From positions 186,001 through 250,000 of the forward strand of contig JAPJBO010000093.1 of the NCBI GenBank assembly GCA_030068145.1: a DNA stretch of 64,000 nt. The letters run 5' to 3'. This stretch comes from Diplonema papillatum. Its lineage: Eukaryota > Euglenozoa > Diplonemea > Diplonemida > Diplonemidae. The translations under genes and the position numbers were made by a program. A model generated the notes under the pieces. It was not told the origin of the DNA and searched no databases. It was given only the letters and a program-made list of their open reading frames with translations. Below, in pieces: positions 50,761 through 63,400 of the stretch; the stretch's first letter is position 1; every line of letters starts with the position of its first letter.

Positions 50761-53430
50761 GAAATTTTAGCCTTCCCAGAGCTGCTTCAACGCAAGATCA
50801 CAGGCGACGCAGATTCCGTCTGTTCCTTACGAGCGCAAGTCAGCTGTCCTGGTTGCACGTGCATGCAGATCAGATCAACAGAGGCAAGATAGGTCAGGTC
50901 CTGTGTTGTTGGCCTTTCAGAGCCCATGGCTCAGCTCATGGCTGGCTTGTGTTTGCTTCCCCCGACTAACCAGCCTCCGTTGCACAGCCAGCCAGAACGC
51001 CGGAGACACAACAAGAACATAGCAAAAAGTGGAACGAACCCGAATGCTTCTTGCCGAACGTCCCTCTTCGTGAAAGATTTCTGAGGATGGGTTGGGGGGT
51101 AGATTCTTCAAAACGCGGCGCGTTTGGGCAAGTCTGAACGTCTTGTTGCGTTCGTGGAATCATTTTTCACGCAAATGAGTGCCACACTATTTTCTTCAAG
51201 TGAATGTAGCTACCAACACCCAAAGGCAAGGCAAAGAGAACACGGCCTCCAATCCATATCCTCCCTGGAATGTATTAAAACTTTAAATCTTGTAAACAAG
51301 AAAAGTAAAGTCCCGCCAGGCAGGATATCAAGCCGGGTTCATTTCCAAACACAGTCCTGTTCTTCCCCCCACCCTCGCTTTGCTCCCAGTTACCAAACAT
51401 GCAGACTATTCGTAACAGCTCCGACAGACAGGGAAGTGAGATTTCGTCAGACGAATCCTTCAAGCAAGGCAACTAGGACTGCGAGAGAGGAGTCTTCACG
51501 GACCTAGTAATCCAAGATGCACCTGCCAAAATACATGCCTTGTATACACACGGAAAGGGCATGATTGGCGCAAAACCTCCCACTCTGCCGGAACACCGGA
51601 GCCCTCATACAGTCGTCACCTCGTCTCACCTTGCTCGTTTGTGGGTTCGTCGCCGCACCGTCTCTCTTCCTTTCTCTTCGGGGCAAACGCTCACTTTCCT
51701 CCCTCCCTCAACCCCTTTCCCACCCGTGACACCATCCCCCATCTTCTTGCCATATACTAGTACAGATGCCTAGTACAAAGGATACAGAGACACGCACATG
51801 CTATCTGCAAGTGTCCGCACTCATCATTAACTGCAGTACGTGGTCAAAACCCCCATCATAGTAATCTTGACAAGTAAATGTGCTTGTTATCTGTACAAGT
51901 ACGTGGTGCCCCTCCCTGTTGGCAACACCGCAACGATAATGAAGCCGGATCCACTAGTCGGTACAAAAACGGTGACTGCTTCTTCCTTTTCTTCTTCCAC
52001 TTTGCTTGGAAACCGTGAAGTTCCTTCTTCTGACAACGACCGATCCACGTCTAAAAAAAAAGAAAAGAAATACTTTTCTTTGACACCAATGAAATTCCTT
52101 CTCCTTACGACCGAACCCCGTTAAAGATACCCCAAAGTCGCCCTCGTTAAGGGAGACCAACTGTTCTTTTCTTCTTTCCTTTGCACTTTCCACGTATCGC
52201 AGTCAACGTTGGCAGGCTTTTCTGTTCACAGCGCAGGGTAGCGTTCTTCTGCACAAGTGCTCTTTTTACACACAACTTATTGACAGTGTGTGATAAGGGC
52301 GTTTCTGCAGGTGGACGATACACAACGAGCGCGTGAGCAACCTCCATTGTGTTGGACGGGAGGTGCTTTACAGCATCTGCAGAAAAGACTCCTACGTGGC
52401 ATTCCCTGTTGTATGTTTGTCAAAACGAAGAGTTTTGTCTGAAAGGGTGTTGCGGTGCGAGCTGTCGATGAACCAGTCAGTCCCCTCTCATCGAATAGAA
52501 CGCTATGGCGTGACGGGAGGAAAAGATGTAGAGACGGGGAGAGCACAAAGGCCACGTCCTCCGGCACTCTTGTGCTCGCAAAAAAGGAGGATCCGTCCTG
52601 AACTAGCCCCGGGCTTCAGTCGTGGCGACACGAAAGTCGAAACAAGGTACACAAGGTACAGCTCGCAACGTTTACCCTTTTACTGCCATTTTTGTGGTCA
52701 TCAGGGAAGAGACGGACCCTAACGTACGTGTGAAGTAAACTGCCATTCGGTATCCCATCTGCCGCCCGCAATTTCTTTTGAGGCGAGACACAAATCGAAG
52801 AGCCGTGTACAGGCGAGAGGGGAGTCAGGCGGCGTATCCTTGCAGCGTCACGAGCCGTGTGGGATGCACTGCTAGAGGATGTAAAATGGTGTTCGCCACA
52901 CCCCCGCTGGGTGATTACCACAGGAGGTACACACACCACCTGTTGGGAACCATGGCCCTTTGGCTCGTGTTATTTGGGTGGGAAAGGCAAGGTGCACCTC
53001 ACTGGCGCCCGTGACGCGTCAGATACCTACCGTTCGGTCAATGACTTCCTTTATTTGTAGGACGCGTAGGATTACTGGGAAGTGAACAGTCGGGCACACA
53101 AACACTTCTGTCTAAGCAACCAAGCCAAACTCAATGACTCTTTGTTTCATTAGCGGCTGTGTTTTCCCTTGTCAACCTCGCGCTTCCTTTTGAAACGGGG
53201 GCAAAGGGGGAGAAAGACCCCGATGCCCGGAAAAGAAAGAAAAAAAAGAAAGGAACACAGCCGTCAAAGTAAAGCCCCAGTGCAGTCAACGAAACCACAC
53301 CTGCCTGAGCTCCAAGGCCCGTTGGGCCCAACATAGCCAGCGGGTGCGCTGCCCCAACGAAACTTCAGGTTCTTCGCAAGAAGGAGTTCCGGAGAGCTAG
53401 TTTTACCTCAATTCCGTGGGGGGGGGGGGT
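50761..53430. other. intergenic, no gene
   Basis: About 2.7 kb with only short, domain-free frames and no recognised repeat. Confidence 0.5.
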
Positions 53431-54641
53431 TAGGGGGGGTCAAAAGGTCTTTTTTTGCGTCAAAATGGTGACATTTTCAGCCTGTCGACTTAACGGCAGT
53501 TTAAGGCTAAAAAAACATGCAACCCGCCTCAGAAATGCCCGGAAACGTGTTTTTGGGGGAAGTTTCATGGAAAATGGCCCAGGGGGGGGTGTATTAGTTG
53601 ATGGTTTTAGGGTGGACACCGTTTGGTACCGGCTAGCAGCCTGTGGGTGTGCTTCACTGTTCATACCATGCAAAGATGAGACTACAATCACGTACAGGCA
53701 GCCACAAATGGAAGCAACAAAAGGGCGAACGACACCCAGGAGGAAGGCAGCTATGAACGTTGCTCGTCTGGATGGTTAACCACGTCCCAAAAGGTTCTCT
53801 GGGTCTTGCGCAAGCTGAGGTGTTGTTGACACCGCAGGCAGCAGCTCTTCCCCGAACTTCTGCTAGAGCGATATTCACAAAGTTCGATGTCTTTCCGAGA
53901 AAAACAATGAGATGCTCTCATCCGTAGTGGGATTTTCCAGATCCCAACGTTTTTGTTGAAGGGATGCACGCGACAGTGTCTTTTATTCAAGTTCCTTTCG
54001 TACACCACCCCGAAAGGGTCGCATTGCACACGCACGGAAGACAATACTGGTCACCGGGGTGTATCTCTGGTACCTAACCCCAACGCACGTTGAGCTTGAA
54101 CAAAAATAGAAAACTGGACTTGAACGAAAAGGTTCGGCGGTGGATTTATAGGACTGCCACGACATAGCAGCTCAGGGCAGGGTATCTGCAGCTTGCGGTA
54201 GCACGCTACACGACACAGGCCACTACGAAAGCTGGCGCTGACGTCAAGGACTCGAGGGGGCGGCACGTTACGAAGCCGTACCTCATTGAGTCGCTTGTCG
54301 ATGCCTCCTACGAAGCCCCACCATCCCCAACTCTCAGGAAAGTCTTTTGAGTAAAAATACATAGGTTTGGGCAGTGTTGTTTTCCTTCTTCGGTTCATGC
54401 TGTCACTATTTTTGGGGTTGTCACCTAAAAAGAAGAACACCGGTACCAAACGGTGTCCACCCTGAGTCCAAAAATTGGGCACTCGTAAAAAGGCCTTTTC
54501 GGGGCACTTCAGCAGCCAAAAAGCATGTTTTAGGCATTTCTATACGGTTCTGGGGCGGTTTACCAAATTTTATTGCCTTTTAGGAGCCCCTATGTGGTTC
54601 CCAAAAAAATGACCTATTTTGACAGCTTTTGACCCCCCCTA
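53431..54641 (-). mobile_element. long-TIR DNA element E1, shorter copy
   Basis: Opposite orientation to 4903-6960 and, from about fifteen differences counted by eye over 1.2 kb, roughly 98-99% identical where they align. Its ends are TAGGGGGGGTCAAAAG on both sides. The 143-codon frame (54051-54482) differs from that of the other copy by one residue. The 135-codon frame is shortened by a 2-bp deletion. It lacks the 845-bp segment present in the longer copy. Confidence 0.85.
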
Positions 54642-55872
54642 GGGCTAAGTTGGATGGAAACGCCGTTTCTTTTAGTTTTTTCGAAATAAGGAAACGGAAA
54701 CGGAAACGGAAACGGAAACGTTTCCGTTTCTTTTAAAAGAAACGCCGGAAGGCTCTTCATGCTGAGGGGTCCTATAGGATACCACTTCACGGGTCCTTCT
54801 GTGTGTCCGTCGGGTGTCCGTTTCCAGCCAAATTTTGGCTTTCCTTTCAGACCTTCTTCTTTTGATCTACCAGCGGGCACTTCTCTTCCTCCGTCTTCTG
54901 GCGGGCTCTCTGACTCTTCAGGGCCCTTCCTGGGCTGTTCTTCGACTTGGCTCGGCCCCTTCTTGTGTGTCGTCGCGGCCTCGTTTGTGCAGAGCAGTCG
55001 CCGGTGCTCACCGCTTTCTTTCGTCGGCGATCTGACACGAGCAAATAGGTAACCACAAGCTAATGATGCAGAATGTCGTCACATGTGGATGTTTTCTGAC
55101 ACCAGATTCCACTCTTCTGTGCCTACCACTTCGTCTTCTGCTGCTTCCAACCCACGTTCTCATGTGAGTGGGGCTTGTTGAATCTGCCGTCCTCTTCTGC
55201 ATTGTTGGTGGTTTCTTCCTGCCGTCGTTGTCTATGCTCCGACAACACCGCCCCTTCCGGTGACGGTTGCCACCCGACGTCGTATGCAAGGTGCACTGTG
55301 GCAAGCGATGTTTAACGCACACGTTACTGCGTGGCCATCGCTTTTCTGGCGGGTTCAACATTGCCCCGGCATACGTGTGCCCTTCTCACCTCCTGATGCT
55401 GATTGCACTCCCTCTTTGTCTTACACCGCCGAAAGACCCCGGTCTTGTAGCCTGTGGCGCTGAACGATCGTATCTGTAGAGTCTATTTGTGCTTTCCCGA
55501 TCGTCTTCAGCGCGTTGGCCAACAGCCTCGCATAACAGAGCATCGTCGCCACAACAGCCATTGATGTAAAGAGCTGCAGACCTCAAAGTCAGCACAACCG
55601 GATGCGTGTGGTTGCGTCTGCTCCACGCGGTCGCAACTCTTATGCTTCTTTCCTCCCTCTTTTCGGAGCCTCCTTGTCCATGGTTTCCCACTGGATTGCG
55701 GGGTCCGCCGTTCGGAACACATTTCCGGTCGGACCTTCAGCCAGTATACTAGTGGCATACCAGCCGTTTCTTTTGAAAAGAAACGGCGTTTCCATCCACC
55801 GCCAAAAAGAAGGAAACGGAAACGGAAACGGAAACGGAAACGTTTCCAACGTTTCCATCCTACATAGCCCTA
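54640..55872. mobile_element. hAT-type foldback element with GGAAACG arrays (E2)
   Basis: The two ends are inverted copies of TAGGGCTA.GT.GGATGG followed by AAACG, a hAT-like TAGGG terminus. Subterminal arrays of GGAAAC lie at about 54709-54742 and 55815-55860, each beside an AAAGAAACG/CGTTTCTTT block. The 1-kb interior has no transposase motif, so it is non-autonomous. No 8-bp target duplication is visible, because E1 occupies the left flank and a G run the right. Confidence 0.7.
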
Positions 55873-56281
55873 GGGGGGGGGGTGGAGGGGCGCGCCGCGT
55901 TCCCCCCCCGCCCTCCTCGTTTTGTGAACCTCAAGTAGCTGACAACGAATAAGTGTAGAAGAAGAGGACTGGGCGGATCTGGTGCTAGGAGATTCGTTGC
56001 TTTCTTGAGTCTTTGTCCCTGCAAAGCGGGGCCTGGCCGGCAAGAGGAAACGTAGTCTCGCAGCTTCGATCCACCGGAATAGTCCACGACTTTCTCCCCC
56101 CTTTCTTATTTGTATTACTTTCCAACGAGTCAGACTCAGAGGCCTGAAACACCCTCGCTTCCAGCACCTTCCCCCGACCCTTGCATTCGTCCCTTATTCG
56201 AAGACACCGAATTCGTTGAGAGTGCAAAGAAATGAAAAACGATGTCCCGCCCTTCCCCCTGCTTTGACAAACCAGACTCAC
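55873..56281. other. intergenic, no gene
   Basis: Starts in a G-rich run. Nothing recognised. Confidence 0.5.
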
Positions 56282-57540
56282 ACCCAGGTTCCGCGCTGTC
56301 CGTGGCTAAAGGACCCAACCACGGCGCATACAGTGTGCGGTGTTGAGCACATATCCATGAGGCGAAGTACTTTCTATTAATATCCCCAAACTTTTATACC
56401 TATCGCAAACTTTTATACCATTCTATTACTATCCCCAAACTTTTATACCATTCTATTACTATCGCAAACTTTTATACCATTCTATTATTATCCCCAAACT
56501 TTTGTACCATTTGGTTGGTATCCCAGCACTTGGCGTCAGTAACGAAAACGTTGAAGCGTTATCCCACCGCACGAAACAAAGAGGCCCCTTTTTGCTTTGC
56601 CGCAAGTTTCTGAGCGAAGACGAAATCTCAAACTGCCAACACGGAGTCTAAGTGGACTTCGGTCTCTCGTTTGCGGAGTCGACCCCGACATTCTGTTTTG
56701 AGGGTGGACCCCGACTCCTCCGTAGAGGGAGCTTCCGTGGGAATCCCACTCCAATCCTGTAGTTCCGCCCTTTGACGCTAATCAGGCTCAGATACGAGTC
56801 AGTACGCGTGCACGGAGCACGGTGGATTCTGGAGTCTACTCTATATCGCCGAACAAAAGCCACCGCGACTGTGCCCGGCCCAGGGTTCCACCGAAGATTT
56901 GGTCGACCGTTCAGCCACTCTGACGACTCAGACTGGTCGCCGGCCGCTGTGAAATCCACAAATAACGCTAGAAATCATCGGTCAGTTTCTTTGGCCCACC
57001 GCAGTCGCGCTCTGCTGCACAACCCTGCGAGTCAGCACAAACCCTTTCATGTGGGTTACCGGCTTTGGTAATTCCCTTTGAGAGTTCTCGCAGAACAGGT
57101 GTCATCAGGAATGCCAGGATGTCAACTGAGTTGGCAAAATCAACTCGCAGAGCTTGGCTACGTTTCGTTTACGGGCAACACGTAGTACGTGCTGCGGGAA
57201 TGGTTCCCAGGCTGTCAATGGGACCCAGCCCTGGAAAGCCCCAGCAGCCCCGCGGCTCTCGGGGCTGGGGATGGAAAGTGGAAAAACAGTAGAAGTGTCG
57301 GGCACCCTGGACTTGGTGACTGGTCCTAACACTGTACTAACGTGACAAGCATGTACTTGTCTTTGTACCGAGGGCTGCCAGCAGCAATGGGTGAATTCAG
57401 TCTCCAGAGTTGCAATAGTAATAGAATGGTATAAAAGTTTGAAATAGTAATAGAATGGGCAAAAAAAGTTTCAAACGTCATATTTAGGACTTACCTCCAT
57501 ATCCATTCCAAGCACGTCCTTGCAATCCCCCCTGCCCTGG
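56282..57540 (+). repeat. R7 repeat split by a transposon
   Basis: R7 sequence runs 56282-56358 (to GAGCACATATCCAT) and resumes at 57498 (CATATCCATTCCAAGCACGT, CTTGCAATCCC). Leaving out the inserted DNA and one CATATCCAT gives the R7 order seen at 31.07 kb. Confidence 0.85.
56359..57497. mobile_element. 1.14-kb TIR element (E3) with 9-bp target duplication
   Basis: Flanked by CATATCCAT on both sides. Terminal inverted repeats are weak (GAGGCGAAGT versus GAGGTAAGTC). Subterminal repeats AAACTTTTATACCATTCTAT with TACTAT occur about five times on the left (56380-56520) and twice inverted on the right (57410-57465). A 9-bp duplication is usual for Mutator-like elements, and 8 bp for hAT. The interior has no recognised transposase, so it is non-autonomous. 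Confidence 0.8.
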
Positions 57541-60438
57541 TTCGTAAGCAACCGTATCTGTTTCAATTCATGTGCGGACGGGTAGAGAACTAGAACCCGG
57601 CCGCGTTTTGTGGACGTTGCATTGCAGTTCCCAGGGGGCTCCCAGGTTACCCCCGTCCGGGCAATCTTTCTGAGGGGGTTTGCCCTGCAGAAAGCCGGTT
57701 GTGTCGCTTTTTCTGCCGGTCTTTGCGGACCTTAGGTCTCATTGTACGAAGCCAGACTTGCGAAACCCGGACCGGAAGAAGAGGGTCTGTCGACCGTTGA
57801 TTGAAAAGCGACAGATGAGCCACGCCATCTCCTTATACTGCAGCACTTGTTCTTGCGGAGGCTGGCTGAAGGCGCGCGGAAGTCGAGTTTTGTGCGCGTG
57901 AGCTCCTCTTGAGAAAGGCACATGCCCCGAGGGTGCGACTATCGCTGAGTGCTGGACACGATGGTGTTTACATGCGGAAGGGTCGCGCAAGACGACAGAA
58001 CTGCACTGTCTTCAGTACAGCTGCCCTTGTGGCGGGTACACACAGCAGGGATGGCAGAGGAGCATAAGCAAACAACAGGTTTCAAGTACCATAGTGTTTT
58101 TTCCCCTCGTGATTTGAAAGTATTTTCTCGTGAGCGACAAGGCTCTCCTTCACAACGTGCCTGGTCTTTCTTTTCGGTTTCAGTTTTGCTTGCTCTTGCC
58201 CCCTCCTCCCAGCCCCCCTTGATTTATCTGCCATCGTGTTTTGTGTGATTCCAAACATGAACTTGTACAACTAGCTCCCAACAACATTTGCATGGATATG
58301 AAGAAAGCTCAGCCATTTGCGTGTCAAAGAATCCCCCACGAATGCGACAGGAGCACGTGTGCGTGTGATGCCAAAAGAAGGTGCAACGGCTCATGATCTG
58401 CTTCCTGGTAGAACCGTAGTAGGCTGGCGTCCCGTACTGCACGGCTCTCGCTTTCAGAGATTGCTTCCGGCATGTATGCCCCGCAAACCCATGCGCAGTT
58501 CCCAGTACACGCGTGCGTTGTTTTATGCATGCATAGCTTTCAGTCATTGGCAACAACCATCGCAGACGATGCGGCGAGCATCAATGCCAATCCGGGGGTT
58601 TGACGATCGTAACTTGTGGGGTTCCCCGGTGTGCACTGCATACAGGACGTTTTTCCAACTACGAGAGGAAGTGCTTGGCCCACTTTCGCCTTCTTCGCCA
58701 CCTTCAGGGTCCCGCGTCAGGAACCCCACTGTGAGGAGCAGGAGAGCGTCATGGGCGCAACGCTTTCGAAGATCGTATTTCCTCTCTCCCTCTGGCTACC
58801 ATTTCCATCCCCTCCTCTCTTTCATCTTGTGCATTTTTTCTGCACTCACTGACATTCCCGTTCTCTTTCACCCAGATACCGAGGAATGTTCTCTCACCCC
58901 AAATTTAACAAACGTAGCGGCGGAAGACGACTAAGCGTGGGCCACCTTTGGTGGTACGAGTTGATCGCTGCTTCAGATGCAGGTCTTCAACGTGAACCTG
59001 TGTAGTGTGAGCGAGCTACGTTACACTTGCACTGCTCGGACACCAGCATACAAAATAAATAGTTTCCGCAGGACAACTCGGCCGACTTCGGGGTCACCTG
59101 GACAACCCAGGACACTTGGGAATTTTTGTGTCACCTGGGATTAATAATAAACCCGGTGAAAAATGATGGGGAAGCAACCCGAGAAACCAGACTTATAACC
59201 CCCTGTCAGACGATGTGTGCGGAAACTGAATCCTGATAAACTGCCATGACCGGAACCACGACATGGGGGAAAGAAGAAGGAAAAAGATCCCCCGCCTCTC
59301 AAACCCAAATAGCTTCTTAAAACAAGAAACACTCTGAAACCGAACCTCCCGGTTAAACGACCAGTACGCGGAAGAAAAAGGAGAACAAAAGGAGAAGAAG
59401 AAGAAGAAGAAGAAGAAGAAGAAGAAGAGGAAAGCTACTGCTTTTTGCGTTCAGTTTTTCCTTCCATCTGGTTGCTGAGATACGAGGTCGCCCATGCCGT
59501 CTGTTCACAGAAGTGTGGTGTTTCGTCGTTTTAGATTGCCATCGGTACGTGTGCTGAGGGAGATTTGATACGTCTGGTATGGACTCGGGAAAGGGCGTTT
59601 GTAGAAACGGTGAAGCGGTGAAGAAAAATAATTGTCGCAGGGTTGGTGAAATGAAAGCGAGAATTGGGGGTAAGCATTGATTATTAGACCCGCGGTTAAA
59701 CGAAGCTAGCACATGTCCGAGCAATCTCGTCAGCGGCAGCTTTGATGCGAGCAATTCCACCGTGCCTTAGGACGGACTGACCCATGTCCTTTTGCTGTTG
59801 ACACGGAAACCTTCTCCACTTCGGCCTTCAATGTTCTCCACTGAACAATCGCTACTACAACCACTTAAGTCAGCTCTCGATCCCGCACAAGGTTTGCCTG
59901 ATCTCGCACCTACTTTCCGATACCAATAGATTCTAACTCTGCCATGTTGCTGCCCGTGTCTTCGACTCGCCAAATCAAGAGAAACAACCAAAGAAAACAG
60001 GAACTTAGAAGCGGGAACAAACACAAAACATTCACACAACAAAGACACACCGTTTCAGAGTCCGGTCTCAGGCTCACGCCATGAGCCGCATCAGTTAGAA
60101 GTCAGACACTCAGTAAAAAAAGAACAGAAACGAAGGACGAATTTAAAAAGGCACACACACCCACACACACACTACGGATCAATCCCATCGGCACCCTTTT
60201 TGTCCGTCTTGCACCTCACCCGTGCCCTGAACGGAAGATATAGGATACGGGTTGTCGCTGGAGAAAGCAGGTCACTGGTCTTTGAGAGACGAACCGCCGT
60301 GTCGCATTGGCCGCGTTCAGCTTGTTTCCCTTTTGTTTTTTTTTTACGTGTCAGTCAGGGTAGGGGAGGCTGCGGAAAGTTGACGTCCAGCCGCAGAATC
60401 TGAAGTGAGGGGTTTCGCGAGTCTGACGCGGGGCGACC
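57541..60438. other. upstream intergenic DNA, no gene
   Basis: Holds a GAA-rich tract (about 59384-59430) and a short CA tract (about 60151-60174). The 205-codon frame at 58317 has no domain. No promoter element of the exchanger gene could be identified. Confidence 0.45.
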
Positions 60439-63400
60439 ATGTCGCATGATGCCCCCGTAGATGCGCCTAACGTGACAGAAGAAGATGACATGATCGGGCA
60501 TGTGCACAAGTGCTTTTTTTATCAGAACTCGTGCCATCACGTAGATTTATGCATCGACGACGCCCAGCACTTGTTTCACGACACGGAGTTGCACGATGCA
60601 CCGTACGCAGTACTGGTGCTGGCGGGTGCGATTGGGATAGGCGCGCTGTTGAGGTTCGCTGCAAAGGAAATCCCAGCCTTGGGCAAGATTCCGCACACGA
60701 TAGCTGTGTTCTTGGCGGGGCTGATTTTCGGCGGCTTGGCGACCATCGGCGACAACGATAGCAACCTTCTCGGCCACTACGTCGAGATTGCCGACATCGA
60801 CCCGCATTTGATCTTCCACGTGTTCCTTCCGATCCTCATCTTCGAGAGTGCCTTCTCGATCGACATCCACATATTCAAAAAGGTGGTTTGGCACTGCTTG
60901 ATCCTGGCCGCTCCTGGCCTCGTCGTGGCATCGGGCTTAACAGCTGCCGTGGCCAAATTGATATTTTCGAATTGGACATGGATCGCTTGCCTGCTGCTCG
61001 GTGCGATCCTTAGTGCCACGGACCCTGTCGCCGTGGTGGCGCTCCTGAAGGACCTCGGGTGTTCTGCGGAGATTTCGACGCTGATTGAGGGCGAATCACT
61101 TTTCAACGACGGGACTGCGATTGTCATCTTCTCGGTTCTCAAGGACTCGGTGCCCGCAGGGACTCTGCAGCAATCCCCTGGCGAGATTGTGTGGGAGCTG
61201 ATCCGCGTGTCGTTGGGCGGGCCTCTAATCGGGCTGATAGCAGGGCTGGGCGCAGAGTTCATATTGTCACGCGTTTTCAACGATCACCTGATCGAGGTCT
61301 CAATTTCTGTTGCCGTTGCGTACGTCACGTTCTTCGTAGCCGAGTCGTATCTGCACGTTTCAGGAGTGCTGGCTCTGGTGGTCCTCGGACTGTATTTGTC
61401 TGACCGAAGGCAGTGCTTCTCCCCCGAGGTTGAGCACACTCTGCACGAGTTCTGGGGCATTCTCGTGTTCATGGCCAACACCATCATCTTCTCCCTCGCC
61501 GGCATCATCGTCGCTACACGCGCCTTCTTCGACATCGACATGACCGACATTTTGTACCTCCTCATTCTCTACGCCGCGATCAACGTCATTCGCGTGATTG
61601 TTCTAGCCCTCTTTTACCCCTTCCTGAAGATGTTATCATACAAAGTCGACATGGCCAACTTGTATGCCTTTCTTATCCACGTAACCACGTTTCTTTGTGA
61701 CTTCTATCGACGAACAGCAAGCAACATGATAGGGGTCGTGTCCAGCTCTGCCCGGCCTCAACGATGCGCTGAATTGTCAACTGAAAAAAAAAAAACAGGA
61801 AGCTTGTAGCGTGGGGCGGCCTGCGTGGCGCTGTCGGATTGTCGCTGGCTCTCATTCTCGAAAATGACGAGGACGTGAAGTGTCAGTATGTGTTGTCTTT
61901 CTTAAAGTGGAGAGTCACTCGGAGCCGTCTTCCTCCTCCATCCGCCTATTAAACATCCGTCAGCCAAGACTCCAGCTCAACTGGCGAAGGCCTGAGTTGG
62001 CATCAATCTAGCACAACTGGCTGCGGCGGGCCGGCTCACGATGCCAGACGGATCTCCCCAGCTGGCACTTCGAGTACTAGGCGGGACGAACCTCAGCTGG
62101 ATTCAGCCGATCGACCGTCTCTCGGCACGCGACGGCCCCCCTCAGGTGGACCGCGGCTCGCACCTCAGGCATCAGCCTGGCATGTCCCCACGCATGCTCT
62201 GCTACTCGGTATTCAGTCCCGGCGAGCAGTGGCAGGGCGTTCTCCAGCCAAACAAGTAGCCCAAATGACTGATCCGCGCTCCTGCCGGGGCTTTGCTCGG
62301 GATTAGCTGAATTAAACACCTTTTTTGGTATACAAGGACAAGTGTGCGTTGCCACACGCACGAAAACCATTGAACGTTCAGTACGGTACGGATAACAAAA
62401 TGCACACAGGCGTCCACACTTGGGGCCGCTGTTCATCTTCATTGTCTCGGGCATAGTTATCTTGACACTTGTCGTCAACGGAGTGACAACAGGCTGGCTG
62501 GTTTCAAAGCTGAATCTGGCAGCGATACCCCAGGATAGGTTGAAGGCCATGCAAGAGGCTTACGGTCGATCAATCGTGGAGCAAGAAAAGGCAATCTACG
62601 AAATGTCATCGTCCAGTGCAATGGCAATGGCGAACTGGAACGTGGTCAAGCACCTGTCAATCGACAAGCTGCGAAACCCGTTCGCGTCGAAGTTCACCCC
62701 CACAATACCAGAAGATGAGCCAATAGCGGGCGACTTCGAAGAAGGCCGCAGCGTGTATTTCAAGTTATTCATCACCGAACTGTGGCAGCTCAACAACATC
62801 GGAGTGCTGAGCGCATCAGCCCTGCGGTGGCTCTTAGAAAGCGTGCAGAAGGTCCGCGATACGAAGCAGAGGCAAGCGACGTACACGTCCCGAGCCGGAT
62901 CTCTTCTGCGCGGGCATGACCTACTGGATCCTCTCTTCGACGAGTTGAACTATTTCGAGCGGGCTACCAAGCTCCTTCCCTGCGCGCCTCTGCGCGAAGG
63001 TGCGCAGCGCCACTTTGACATCAAAAGGCTGCTCTTCGCCTTCGAGATCACCACAGCCTACATCCAAGCCCACGACAAGGTTGCCGACCGGTTATCGACG
63101 TTCAAATTAGAAAACGACATCATCATGCGCATCCGCGATCATTGCAAAGCCGAACGGTCCGCGGGCCTGACCCTGCTTGGTATGCACTGTGCTTCCTTCC
63201 AAGCCTCAGCGACCCTCCCACTACGTGCAGCAGTCAGCTGTGTCTGTAGTGCATTTTCTTGCTTTGTGGTCATTATGGTATTCGTCTTCATATTATTTAT
63301 GACCACACATTCGAGAGATGTATACTTGGTACACGCGAAGGAGAATAAAGGTTTTCCGTATTGTGTTTCATCATCCTTGATCAGTTGATGCTCATCGTCT

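Noticed and set aside
58317-58934. 205-codon plus frame
   Set aside because: No domain, no supporting splice or start context, and other frames are also open here.
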